Of a stretch of DNA of 36,382 nt, positions 22,885 to 29,206 are shown in pieces (positions within the stretch are counted from its first letter, which is position 1; the number at the start of each line of letters is the position of its first letter). Source of the stretch: Acidimicrobiaceae bacterium (GTDB taxonomy: Bacteria > Actinomycetota > Acidimicrobiia > Acidimicrobiales > Aldehydirespiratoraceae). Where the stretch lies: assembly GCA_009843735.1 (NCBI GenBank), contig VYCW01000088.1:1-36382 (forward strand), read 5' to 3'. The position numbers were made by a program, and so were the translations under genes. The notes under the pieces were generated by a model, which had not been told where the DNA came from, searched no databases, and worked only from the letters and a program-made list of their open reading frames with translations.

Positions 22885-24123
22885 TTAAGGCTCGGTCGGC
22901 ACCGCGATCTCACCCGACACGATCTGGGCCTTGAGGGCCTCGAGTTGGTCGGCGATGTCGTCGACGAACCCGCCCGACGTGCTGTAGCCGACGCCGTCGA
23001 CCGACAGGTCGTACGCGGTCGGGCCGGGCTGCATGGTGCCGTCGATCACGGAGCGGATCATCTCGAAGATGGAGACGTCCACCCGCTTCAGCATCGACGT
23101 CAGGATGTAGTCCCGCACACCGGCGTCGGCGGTGTGGTACTGGTCGGAGTCGACGCCGATGGCCCACACCTTGGACCCGGTGGCATCGCTCTGCTCGAGG
23201 GCAGCCTGGAACAGCCCCGCGCCGGAGCCGCCGGCCGCGTGGTACACGATGTCAGCCCCCTCCTCGTACATGGCCAGCGCGATCTCCTTGGCCCGGTCAG
23301 GGGCGTTGAAGCCGTCGAAGTCGGGAGCCTCGGTGATGTAGCTGCCGATGATCTCGATGTCGGGGTTCACGGCCCGCGCCCCGGCATTGAAGCCGGCCTC
23401 GAACCGCTCGATCAGGCCGCCGACGTTGGCCACGCCGCCGATGAAGCCGATCGTGCCGGTCTCGCTCTTGAGTGCGGCGGCTGCGCCCACCAGGAACGAG
23501 CCCTCGTGCTCGGCGAAGACCAGCCCGGCGATGTTGTCCCCGTAGGGAGCGGGAGGATCGGCACCCCAGTTCATCATGGCCGAGTCGACCACGCCGAACT
23601 TCGTGTCGGGGTTCTCCGCGCCGACCGCGGCCGCGTCACCCTCGAACAGGAACCCGACGCCGATGACGATGTCGTGGGCGTCGGCGGCAAGCTGGAGCAG
23701 TTCGCCCCGGTTGGAGCCGTCGGGCTCGGGCGAGGCCTCGGTGAAGGTGATGCCGAGCTCAGCGGCCGCCCGCTCGATGCCCGCGGCGGCCGAGTCGTTG
23801 AAGGACTGGTCACCGCGTCCGCCGATGTCGAACACCAAGCCGACCGAGATGTCCATCATCTCGGTCATCGCGGCGTCGTCAGACTCTTCCTCGTGGTCGT
23901 GGTCGTCGTCGTCCTCGTGTGCGTGGTCGTCGTCGTCCTCGTGTGCGTGGTCGTCGTCCTCGTCCGGTTCGGGCTCCGGCTCCGGCGCCGCGGTCGTCTC
24001 GGGCGCGGGCTCGGCGGGTGCCGGCTCGCTGGCGGTCTCTGCGTCCTCGTCGTCACCGCACGCTGCGGCGAGCAGGGTGAACGAGAGCAGGAGCGCGATC
24101 AGCGAAAGCAAACGCTTACTCAT
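22885..24123 (-). CDS. BMP-family substrate-binding lipoprotein with His/Asp-rich linker
   Basis: Extracytoplasmic substrate-binding lipoprotein (412 residues) of the basic membrane protein family, the nucleoside-binding component of ABC importers such as PnrA of Treponema. The lipobox LAAAC ends at C22, the target of Lgt. Residues 23-90 are an acidic Pro/Glu linker with a His/Asp block (56-80), three copies of a DDDHxHE-like octad. The binding domain follows from about 91 (DISVGLVFDIGGRGDQSFND). D99, F108 and N109 keep the spacing of the base-binding Asp, Phe and Asn of PnrA as I recall it, which favours a nucleoside-like ligand. GGAGG precedes ATG 24123. It is the first gene of the importer-dioxygenase operon. 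Confidence 0.92.
   Translation of the reverse strand: MSKRLLSLIALLLSFTLLAAACGDDEDAETASEPAPAEPAPETTAAPEPEPEPDEDDDHAHEDDDDHAHEDDDDHDHEEESDDAAMTEMMDISVGLVFDIGGRGDQSFNDSAAAGIERAAAELGITFTEASPEPDGSNRGELLQLAADAHDIVIGVGFLFEGDAAAVGAENPDTKFGVVDSAMMNWGADPPAPYGDNIAGLVFAEHEGSFLVGAAAALKSETGTIGFIGGVANVGGLIERFEAGFNAGARAVNPDIEIIGSYITEAPDFDGFNAPDRAKEIALAMYEEGADIVYHAAGGSGAGLFQAALEQSDATGSKVWAIGVDSDQYHTADAGVRDYILTSMLKRVDVSIFEMIRSVIDGTMQPGPTAYDLSVDGVGYSTSGGFVDDIADQLEALKAQIVSGEIAVPTEP
23898..23945. repeat. Two perfect 24-bp tandem repeats inside the BMP lipoprotein gene
   Basis: The 24-base unit at 23898-23921 is repeated exactly at 23922-23945, with partial copies on both sides (about 23889-23966). On the coding (minus) strand each unit encodes one octad of the His/Asp block. 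Array length may vary between strains by slippage without changing frame. Confidence 0.85.
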
Positions 24124-24159
24124 GGGTGCCTCCAGGGGTTGAAATGGCTTGTCTGGCGA

Positions 24160-24165
24160 ATGCTA
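24160..24165 (-). promoter_or_regulatory. Putative -10 hexamer of the importer operon, overlapping the PHP stop codon
   Basis: On the minus strand TAGCAT starts with the TAG stop codon of the PHP gene (24165-24163) and lies 36 bases before the lipoprotein ATG, leaving a short leader with a GGAGG site. It sits inside the small palindrome GGCGA...TCGCC (24156-24172). Confidence 0.35.
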
Positions 24166-25194
24166 GTCGCCGCAGTCCTGATTCCGCGAGTGGCCCGCGG
24201 TCCATTCCAGAAGTGCCTCCGCGGGCCAGGTGTTCACGATGTCAGACACCGGAACGTCGCAGCGCACGGCCTTGTCGGCTCCGTAGGGCTGCCACTCGAG
24301 CTGCCCGGTGGCGTGGGCATCGGTGTCCACGGAAACCTTGCAGCCCCACTGCACCGCCAGCGTCAGCAATTCCTCGGGCGGATCCTGGCGCTCGGGGCGG
24401 CAGTTGATCTCCACCGCCTTGTCGAACTGAGCGCAGGCCGCGAACACGATCTCGGCGTCGAAGGCCGACGGGGGTCGGCCGCCCCCCACAACCTTACGGT
24501 TGGTGCAGTGGCCGAGGATGTCGGTGTTGGGGTTGGCGATGGCGGCCACCATTCGGGGAGTCATCTCCGCCGACGGCATCCGTAACTTCGAATGGACCGA
24601 GGCCACCACGACGTCCAGTTCGGCCAGCAGGTCGTCGGACAGGTCCAGCGAGCCGTCCTCCAGGATGTCGACCTCCATCCCGGTCAGGATCCTGAACGGT
24701 GCCATGTCGACGTTGAGCCGGGAGATCTCCTCCATCTGCCGGCGCAGGCGGTCCTCGTCAAGGCCGTGGGCAACCGTGAGGCGAGCCGAGTGGTCTGTGA
24801 TCGCCACCCACTCGTGCCCCAGCGCCGCGGCCGTCTCCGCCATGGCCCGCAGCGGGGCCCCGCCGTCGGACCAGTCCGTGTGGCAGTGGCAGTCGCCGCG
24901 CAGGCGCTCGAGCACGGGCCCTCCCGCCCCGACCGGCACGCGGCTGCGCTGCTCGAGCTCGGCCAGGTATCCGTCGTCGATTCCCGCCAGGGCCTCGGTG
25001 ATGACCCGTGCCGTGCTGGGTCCCACACCGTCGAGTTCGGTGAGCGTGCCTGCGGCCGACCTCTCGGCCAACTCATCGTCGCCGAGGTCCTCGGCCACCG
25101 CCAGTGCCCGCTGGAAGGCCCGCACCTTGGGACCGGGAGCGAGCTCCCGGTCGAGGTAGTGAATGGCGAGCGACAGCGCCACCGAGGGTCGCAC
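24163..25194 (-). CDS. PHP-domain phosphoesterase with HhH motif, PolX-like without polymerase domain
   Basis: A 343-residue protein. The N-terminal helical part carries a helix-hairpin-helix at about 51-70 (LTELDGVGPSTARVITEAL), usual in DNA-binding proteins. A PHP metal-dependent hydrolase domain follows with all expected motifs: H103 and H105 (GDCHCHTDWSDGG), ITDHSARL, GMEVDIL, VASVHSKL, DILGHCTNR, VEINCRPER and SVDTDAH. This resembles the C-terminal half of family X DNA polymerases (PolX), whose PHP domain is a 3'-5' exonuclease or phosphatase, but the nucleotidyltransferase part is absent. GTG 25194 has no ribosome-binding site but a TAGCTT -10 seven bases upstream. It is just upstream of the importer operon on the same strand; a functional link is unproven. 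Confidence 0.85.
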   Translation of the reverse strand: MRPSVALSLAIHYLDRELAPGPKVRAFQRALAVAEDLGDDELAERSAAGTLTELDGVGPSTARVITEALAGIDDGYLAELEQRSRVPVGAGGPVLERLRGDCHCHTDWSDGGAPLRAMAETAAALGHEWVAITDHSARLTVAHGLDEDRLRRQMEEISRLNVDMAPFRILTGMEVDILEDGSLDLSDDLLAELDVVVASVHSKLRMPSAEMTPRMVAAIANPNTDILGHCTNRKVVGGGRPPSAFDAEIVFAACAQFDKAVEINCRPERQDPPEELLTLAVQWGCKVSVDTDAHATGQLEWQPYGADKAVRCDVPVSDIVNTWPAEALLEWTAGHSRNQDCGD

Positions 25195-25201
25195 GGCTTC
25201 G

Positions 25202-25207
25202 AAGCTA
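25202..25207 (-). promoter_or_regulatory. Putative -10 hexamer for the PHP gene, overlapping the DCC stop codon
   Basis: On the minus strand TAGCTT begins with the TAG stop codon of the DCC-family gene (25207-25205) and ends seven bases before GTG 25194. This again predicts a leaderless transcript starting at the GTG. Confidence 0.45.
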
Positions 25208-25564
25208 CCGGTCGCCGGCCCGTCTGCTGGGAAGCCGGTGACGGTTGGCGGCCACCAGGGCGTAGACGGGCCGGGCTAGCCAGCACAGAGGCGGATGCAC
25301 GATCAGGCGCCCGACGACCGCCCAGGCTCCGCCGACGGCAACCAGGGACCAGCCGATGGCCTCGGCGCCGCGGGAGCGACGCTGGCCCCGACCGCGATCC
25401 TCGAGCCACCACACCGCGGCCTCCACGTCCGGCTGCGACAGCCCCAGTTCCTCTAGGTCGAGCGACTGCCACGGTTCCACCCGGGAGCCGGGGGGCAGGC
25501 GGGCCCCGATCCAGCGGGCCGAGCGCACGCAGAAGCCGCACTCACCGTCGTACACCAGCAGCAC
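25205..25564 (-). CDS. Thiol-disulfide oxidoreductase-like protein, DCC family (DUF393)
   Basis: A 119-residue protein opening with LLVYDGECGFCVRSARW; the C9-x-x-C12 pair and the preceding DGEC give the DCC (DUF393) family its name. A hydrophobic stretch lies in the C-terminal half (GWSLVAVGGAWAVVGRLI), ending PVYALVAANRHRLP, as in other members. The redox role is predicted from the CxxC only. GTG 25564 is chosen because the family begins at the first strand LLVYDGEC; the longer open frame to 25954 overlaps the bL37-like and ychF genes on the other strand. The minus-strand sequence CACACT six bases upstream is a weak -10 candidate. Confidence 0.8.
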   Translation of the reverse strand: MLLVYDGECGFCVRSARWIGARLPPGSRVEPWQSLDLEELGLSQPDVEAAVWWLEDRGRGQRRSRGAEAIGWSLVAVGGAWAVVGRLIVHPPLCWLARPVYALVAANRHRLPSRRAGDR

Positions 25565-25608
25565 CCGCCCAGTGTGCCGTCCCGAGCGGGTTCGGCATCC
25601 CGAGCCGG

Positions 25609-25614
25609 TAGCGT
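25609..25614 (+). promoter_or_regulatory. Putative -10 hexamer for the bL37-like gene
   Basis: TAGCGT (TANNNT) is followed by seven bases and then ATG 25622. The GGGG just before the start is a poor ribosome-binding site, so the mRNA may be leaderless. Confidence 0.4.
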
Positions 25615-25621
25615 TGGGGCC

Positions 25622-25711
25622 ATGTCCAAGCGCACCAGCAAGCGCCGGGCCAAGGCTCGCCGTTCGAAGGCGAACCACGGCCGCAAGCCCAACGCAGGCC
25701 GCAACAGCTGA
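25622..25711 (+). CDS. Small basic ribosomal protein, bL37-like (29 aa)
   Basis: A 29-residue, strongly basic peptide: MSKRTSKRRAKARRSK, then ANHGRKPNAGRNS. The C-terminal SKANHGRKPN closely matches the mycobacterial 50S protein bL37 (about 24 residues, ending SKANHGKRPN as I recall), which was found by cryo-EM and is often missed by gene callers because of its size. No other open frame on this strand explains the stretch. It stands between divergent DCC and downstream ychF genes. The initiating ATG follows a TAGCGT hexamer by seven bases. Confidence 0.8.
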   Translation: MSKRTSKRRAKARRSKANHGRKPNAGRNS

Positions 25712-25758
25712 CCTGACTCCCAGTCGACGACTGTCGGCTGCGCAACTCGGAGCCCACC

Positions 25759-26832
25759 TTGGAACGGTTTGGATTCGTCGGGCTTCCCAACTCCGGGAAG
25801 ACCTCGCTGCATAACGCCCTGGCGGGCGGCGACGCGGTGGCGGCCCGCCACGCCTTCTCCACCAAGTCCGCAACCGTGGGTGTGGCCAAGGTGCCCGACG
25901 ACCGGCTGCCGCGGCTGGCCGAGATGAGTTCCAGCCGCCGCACCGTTCATGCATCGGTGCAGTTCACCGACATCGGCGGCCTAGTGTCGGGGTCGAGCCG
26001 GGGCGAGGGCCTGGGCAACGCCTTCCTGGGCCACGTCCGCGACACCGATGCCATCGTCTACGTGCTTCGCGCCTTCGTCGATCCCGATGTGCCCGGTGAC
26101 GACGACCCGCTCGACGGCCTGCGCGTGCTCGAGACCGAGCTGGCCCTCGCCGATCTCGACAGCGCCACCCGCCAGCTCGACAAGCTTGCCCGGGCCCTCA
26201 AGGGAGATCCGTCGCTGCGGGCCTCGCACGACCTGCTGGCTGGGGCTGTCGCGATCCTCGAGGACGGCGTGCCGCTGTACCGGGCCGGCCTCGACAGCTC
26301 GGAGCGGGCTGGCCTGCGCCCGTTCTTCATGCTCACCAACAAACCGGTGCTCGCGGTGGTGAACATCGGGGAGGACCACATCGCTGACGCCGAGCAGCTG
26401 GCGGCACCGGTGCGAGAAGAACTGGGCGACGCCGAGGTGGTGCCACTGTGCGTGCAGCTGGAGGCTGAAGCCGCGCGGCTGGACGAGTCGGAGCGTCCCG
26501 AACTGCTGGCCGCCCTGGGCCTGGGCGGCGGCGCCCTGAACCGCTTCCTGGCGAGCGCGTACCACCTGCTGGGGCTGAGAACCTTCCTGACCACCGGTCC
26601 CAAGGAGAGCCGAGCCTGGACCTTCCGGACGGGCGCGTCGGCGGTGGATTGCGCCGGAGCGGTTCACTCCGACATCCAGCGAGGCTTCATCCGGGCCGAC
26701 ACCATCTCCTGTGACGACCTGCTCGAGGCCGGTTCCTGGATCGCGGCCCAGAAGCATGGCCTGATCCGTTCCGAAGGCAAGAACTACCTGATGGCCGACG
26801 GGGACGTCGTCGAGTTCAGGTTCAACGTCTGA
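25759..26832 (+). CDS. ychF: Ribosome-binding ATPase YchF
   Basis: Obg-related P-loop protein that binds ribosomes and prefers ATP to GTP. The P-loop GLPNSGKT is at residues 8-15. The usual NKxD of GTPases is replaced by NIGE (in LAVVNIGEDHI), the feature that explains ATP preference in YchF/OLA1. The C-terminal TGS domain includes LRTFLTTGPKESRAWTFR, SDIQRGFIRADTIS and a closing GKNYLMADGDVVEFRFNV. At 357 residues it is normal. The start is TTG 25759, with GGAG at 25749-25752; it gives the canonical ERFGFVGLPNSGKTSL opening. It has moderate divergence in the middle region compared with enterobacterial YchF. Confidence 0.95.
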   Translation: MERFGFVGLPNSGKTSLHNALAGGDAVAARHAFSTKSATVGVAKVPDDRLPRLAEMSSSRRTVHASVQFTDIGGLVSGSSRGEGLGNAFLGHVRDTDAIVYVLRAFVDPDVPGDDDPLDGLRVLETELALADLDSATRQLDKLARALKGDPSLRASHDLLAGAVAILEDGVPLYRAGLDSSERAGLRPFFMLTNKPVLAVVNIGEDHIADAEQLAAPVREELGDAEVVPLCVQLEAEAARLDESERPELLAALGLGGGALNRFLASAYHLLGLRTFLTTGPKESRAWTFRTGASAVDCAGAVHSDIQRGFIRADTISCDDLLEAGSWIAAQKHGLIRSEGKNYLMADGDVVEFRFNV

Positions 26833-26891
26833 GAGCAAGCGGCTGGTCGGTAGCCGAAACAGAGCTATTGCGGCGCTCCGGCGGGGGCCGC

Positions 26892-26897
26892 TAGGCT
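26892..26897 (+). promoter_or_regulatory. Putative -10 hexamer for the desaturase gene
   Basis: TAGGCT (TANNNT) lies nine bases before ATG 26907, which has no Shine-Dalgarno site. A five-bp hairpin (CGGCT/AGCCG, 26840-26856) follows the ychF stop upstream and could separate the two transcripts. Confidence 0.4.
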
Positions 26898-26906
26898 GCC
26901 TCCCGC

Positions 26907-27878
26907 ATGCCAACCGACGCCGATGTCCGGCTGCTTGCGGACCTCGAGCCGAGCGTCGAGAGGCTCTACGAGCGGCACCTCCAGCAGACCAGGGAATGGC
27001 ATCCCCACGCCCTGGTTCCCTGGAGCCGGGGCGAGGACTATGCGCCGGACTACGAGTGGTCCCCGGATGACGCCGGGCTGAGCCCGGAGGCCCGCAGCGC
27101 TCTGTTCGTCAACGTCCTCACCGAGGACAACCTGCCCTACTACTTCCGGGACATCGAGCGCATGTTCGGCCGCGACGGCGCCTGGGGCCATTGGGTGAGG
27201 CGCTGGACGGCCGAGGAAGGCCGCCACGGCCAAGTGATCCACGACTACCTGGCCGTGACCCGTTCTGTCGACCCGGTGAGTCTCGAGCGGGCCCGCATGG
27301 CCCAAGTGCAATCCGGCGAAGCGCCCGCGCCGCCCAATGCGCTGGAGGGCCTGGCCTACGTCACGCTGCAGGAGTTGGCCACCCGCATCTCGCACTTCAA
27401 CACCGGAAAGCACATCGCTGATCCTGCCGGCAGGGCCATAATGCGCCGGGTCGCGTTCGACGAGAACCTCCACTTCCTGTTCTACCGCGACGCTATGGCC
27501 GCCGCCCTCGAGGTGGAGCCGTCACAAGCGGTCGTGGCCATCGCCAACCAGGTGAAGGGCTTCGCGATGCCCGGCGTTGGCATCACCGACTTCGAGGCGC
27601 ACGCCCGCACCATCGCGGACGCCGGCATCTACGACTTGGCCATCCACCACGACCAGATACTCCAACCCGTGCTGATGCGGGATTGGAAGCTACCCAACCT
27701 CACCGGTCTCTCGGGTGTGGCCGAGGCGGCCCGGGAGCGGCTCATGAGGCTGATCGACAGGATCGGACGGGTTGGCAGGCTTATGGTCGAGCGCCGCGCT
27801 GATCGCCGGGCCAGGAGTCCACATGACTGGGGGCTGGATCGGCTGCGCTCCAAGGGCTGGGCCGGCGGCACCCGGTGA
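26907..27878 (+). CDS. Acyl-ACP desaturase (DesA-like, soluble diiron)
   Basis: Soluble ferritin-like desaturase that inserts a double bond into acyl chains carried on ACP. The two diiron motifs are EEGRH (103-107) and DENLH (185-189), with further ligand candidates E73 (LTEDNLPYYF) and E156 (LQELATRISHF). This ExxH-containing four-helix layout matches plant stearoyl-ACP desaturase and mycobacterial DesA proteins. The N-terminus RLYERHLQQTREWHPHALVPW is typical of the family. Length is 323 residues, with a basic C-terminal tail. Redox partners are not encoded nearby. ATG 26907 fits both the family and the upstream -10. Confidence 0.9.
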   Translation: MPTDADVRLLADLEPSVERLYERHLQQTREWHPHALVPWSRGEDYAPDYEWSPDDAGLSPEARSALFVNVLTEDNLPYYFRDIERMFGRDGAWGHWVRRWTAEEGRHGQVIHDYLAVTRSVDPVSLERARMAQVQSGEAPAPPNALEGLAYVTLQELATRISHFNTGKHIADPAGRAIMRRVAFDENLHFLFYRDAMAAALEVEPSQAVVAIANQVKGFAMPGVGITDFEAHARTIADAGIYDLAIHHDQILQPVLMRDWKLPNLTGLSGVAEAARERLMRLIDRIGRVGRLMVERRADRRARSPHDWGLDRLRSKGWAGGTR

Positions 27879-27898
27879 AGGCGGGCCCGGCGACCCAC

Positions 27899-27904
27899 TA
27901 GATT
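27899..27904 (+). promoter_or_regulatory. Putative -10 hexamer for the DUF192 gene
   Basis: TAGATT (TANNNT) is followed by seven bases and then ATG 27912, consistent with a leaderless transcript. There is no ribosome-binding site. Confidence 0.45.
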
Positions 27905-27911
27905 CGCCTCC

Positions 27912-28241
27912 ATGGCGTGGTTGGTTTGTGGCGACCGGGTCATCGCGTCGCTGGAGATCGCTTCCAGCCGTCGCGAGCGTCGCAGAGGCCTGTCGGGCCG
28001 CGACGGGATTGAGGGCGCGCTGCTGCTGGAGCGGACCCGCTCAGTGCACTCGCTCGGTATGCGGTTTCCCATCGACGTCGCCCACTGCGACGCCGATATG
28101 CGGGTGCTGCGGGTGACGACGATGCGAGCCAACCGGATCGGTCGCATCGTGCCGAAGGCCAGGGTCGTGATCGAGGCCGAGGCGGGCAGCTTCCGGCGCT
28201 GGGGAGTGACTCCAGGCGTAGAGCTCGAGATCCGGCAGTGA
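27912..28241 (+). CDS. DUF192-family protein
   Basis: A 109-residue protein of the DUF192 family: ASLEIASSRRERRRGLSGRDGIEGALLLERTRSVHSLGMRFPIDVAHCD, with the conserved HSLGMRFPIDV block and a late RVVIEAEAGSFRRWGV that corresponds to the family's VLEL-AG segment. Many members are secreted or lipoproteins, but this one has no signal peptide, so it should be cytoplasmic. Biochemical function is not established. Its stop overlaps the rsmI start by four bases (GTGA), so the two are co-translated. Confidence 0.82.
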   Translation: MAWLVCGDRVIASLEIASSRRERRRGLSGRDGIEGALLLERTRSVHSLGMRFPIDVAHCDADMRVLRVTTMRANRIGRIVPKARVVIEAEAGSFRRWGVTPGVELEIRQ

Positions 28242-29119
28242 GCGGCTCTCGGCCCGGAGGAGGGGATCCTCCAAGAGGTGGCGCCCTGGTGCTGGTCGGC
28301 ACTCCGATCGGCAACCTGGGCGATCTCAGCGCCCGGGCTGTGGAGGCCCTCGCTTCGGCGGACCTCGTCTGCTGCGAGGACACCCGGCGCACGGGGCGCC
28401 TGCTGGAGCACGCCGGCGTGACCGGCGCCCGCCTGCGCCGCGTCGACGAGCACACCGAGGCCGAGGCCTGCACCGAGGTGTGCGAGCTGCTCGGGGCCGG
28501 GGCCACCGTGGCGATGGTGACCGACGCCGGCATGCCCGCACTGACCGATCCGGGGGGCCGGCTGGTGGCCGCCGCCGCGGCGGCCGGACACACGGTCACG
28601 GTGGTGCCCGGCCCGTCGGCCGGCTTGGCCGCCTTGGCGGTGAGCGGTCTCGCAACCACGCGGTTCTGCTTTGAGGGGTTCCTGCCCCGTAAGGGCAGGG
28701 CCCGCGCCGAACGCTTGGAACTGATCGCCGGCGAGCGCCGCACCACGGTCCTCTACGAGTCGCCCCGCCGGCTGCAGGCCTGTCTCGAGGACCTGGCCGA
28801 GGCGTGCGGCCCGCAGAGGCGGGCTGTAGTGGCCCGTGAGCTCACCAAGCTCCACGAGGAGGTCGTGCGGGGCAGCCTGGCCGAACTCTGCGAGTGGTCC
28901 GCGGAGCCGGTGAAGGGCGAAGTCGTGGTCGTCGTCGAGGGTGCGGCGGAGGAGGGCCCGGTGCCCACCGACGATCAGCTTCGGGCCGCAGTCGAGGCCC
29001 TCGTGTCCGGTGGAGCCAGCCGCCGGGACGCGGCGGCATCGGCCGCGGCGGCTCACGGCGTGTCCCGCCGGCGGGTCTACAACCTGGTGGTCGGGAGTCA
29101 GAATCCGACGTCGGAGTAG
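28238..29119 (+). CDS. rsmI: 16S rRNA (cytidine1402-2'-O)-methyltransferase RsmI
   Basis: Methylates the ribose of C1402 in the decoding centre using S-adenosylmethionine. The tetrapyrrole-methylase-like fold is shown by LVLVGTPIGNLGDLSARA (16-33), CCEDTRRTGRLLEHAGV, the glycine-rich VTDAGMPALTDPGGRLVAAA and VVPGPSAGLAALAVSGL. RFCFEGFLPRKGRARAERL and REITK-like ARELTKLHEEVVRG complete the family pattern. The 293-residue length is normal, with a C-terminal helical part. GTG 28238 overlaps the DUF192 stop by four bases. rsmI-metG-tatD-rpf-rsmA-ispE is also the mycobacterial order, so this is ancestral context. Confidence 0.94.
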   Translation: MSGSRPGGGDPPRGGALVLVGTPIGNLGDLSARAVEALASADLVCCEDTRRTGRLLEHAGVTGARLRRVDEHTEAEACTEVCELLGAGATVAMVTDAGMPALTDPGGRLVAAAAAAGHTVTVVPGPSAGLAALAVSGLATTRFCFEGFLPRKGRARAERLELIAGERRTTVLYESPRRLQACLEDLAEACGPQRRAVVARELTKLHEEVVRGSLAELCEWSAEPVKGEVVVVVEGAAEEGPVPTDDQLRAAVEALVSGGASRRDAAASAAAAHGVSRRRVYNLVVGSQNPTSE

Positions 29120-29190
29120 AAAAGCCGCTCACCCCTGGGGTTTCGCCGAGAAAACGATGGGCTCGGCTGGGGAAGACCTTCGCATCTGGG

Positions 29191-29198
29191 GATAATGT
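29191..29198 (+). promoter_or_regulatory. Putative -10 element for metG
   Basis: GATAATGT contains two overlapping candidate hexamers, GATAAT (29191-29196) and TAATGT (29193-29198), 10 and 8 bases before ATG 29207. Transcription from either would start at or next to that ATG. No T-box-like structure was seen in the 75-base gap. Confidence 0.4.
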
Positions 29199-29206
29199 GG
29201 CCCGCC

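Noticed and set aside
23889..23966. Short tandem repeats considered as a CRISPR array
   Set aside because: The 24-bp units are directly adjacent with no spacers and are in frame within the lipoprotein coding sequence.
22822..24585. Plus-strand open frame of 587 residues opposite the BMP lipoprotein
   Set aside because: It runs across three features of the other strand, including a promoter gap, and has no recognisable domain; its valine runs are the complement of the His/Asp repeat.
29120..29194. T-box leader before metG
   Set aside because: The gap is only 75 bases, too short for a T box, and has no T-box core motif or terminator.
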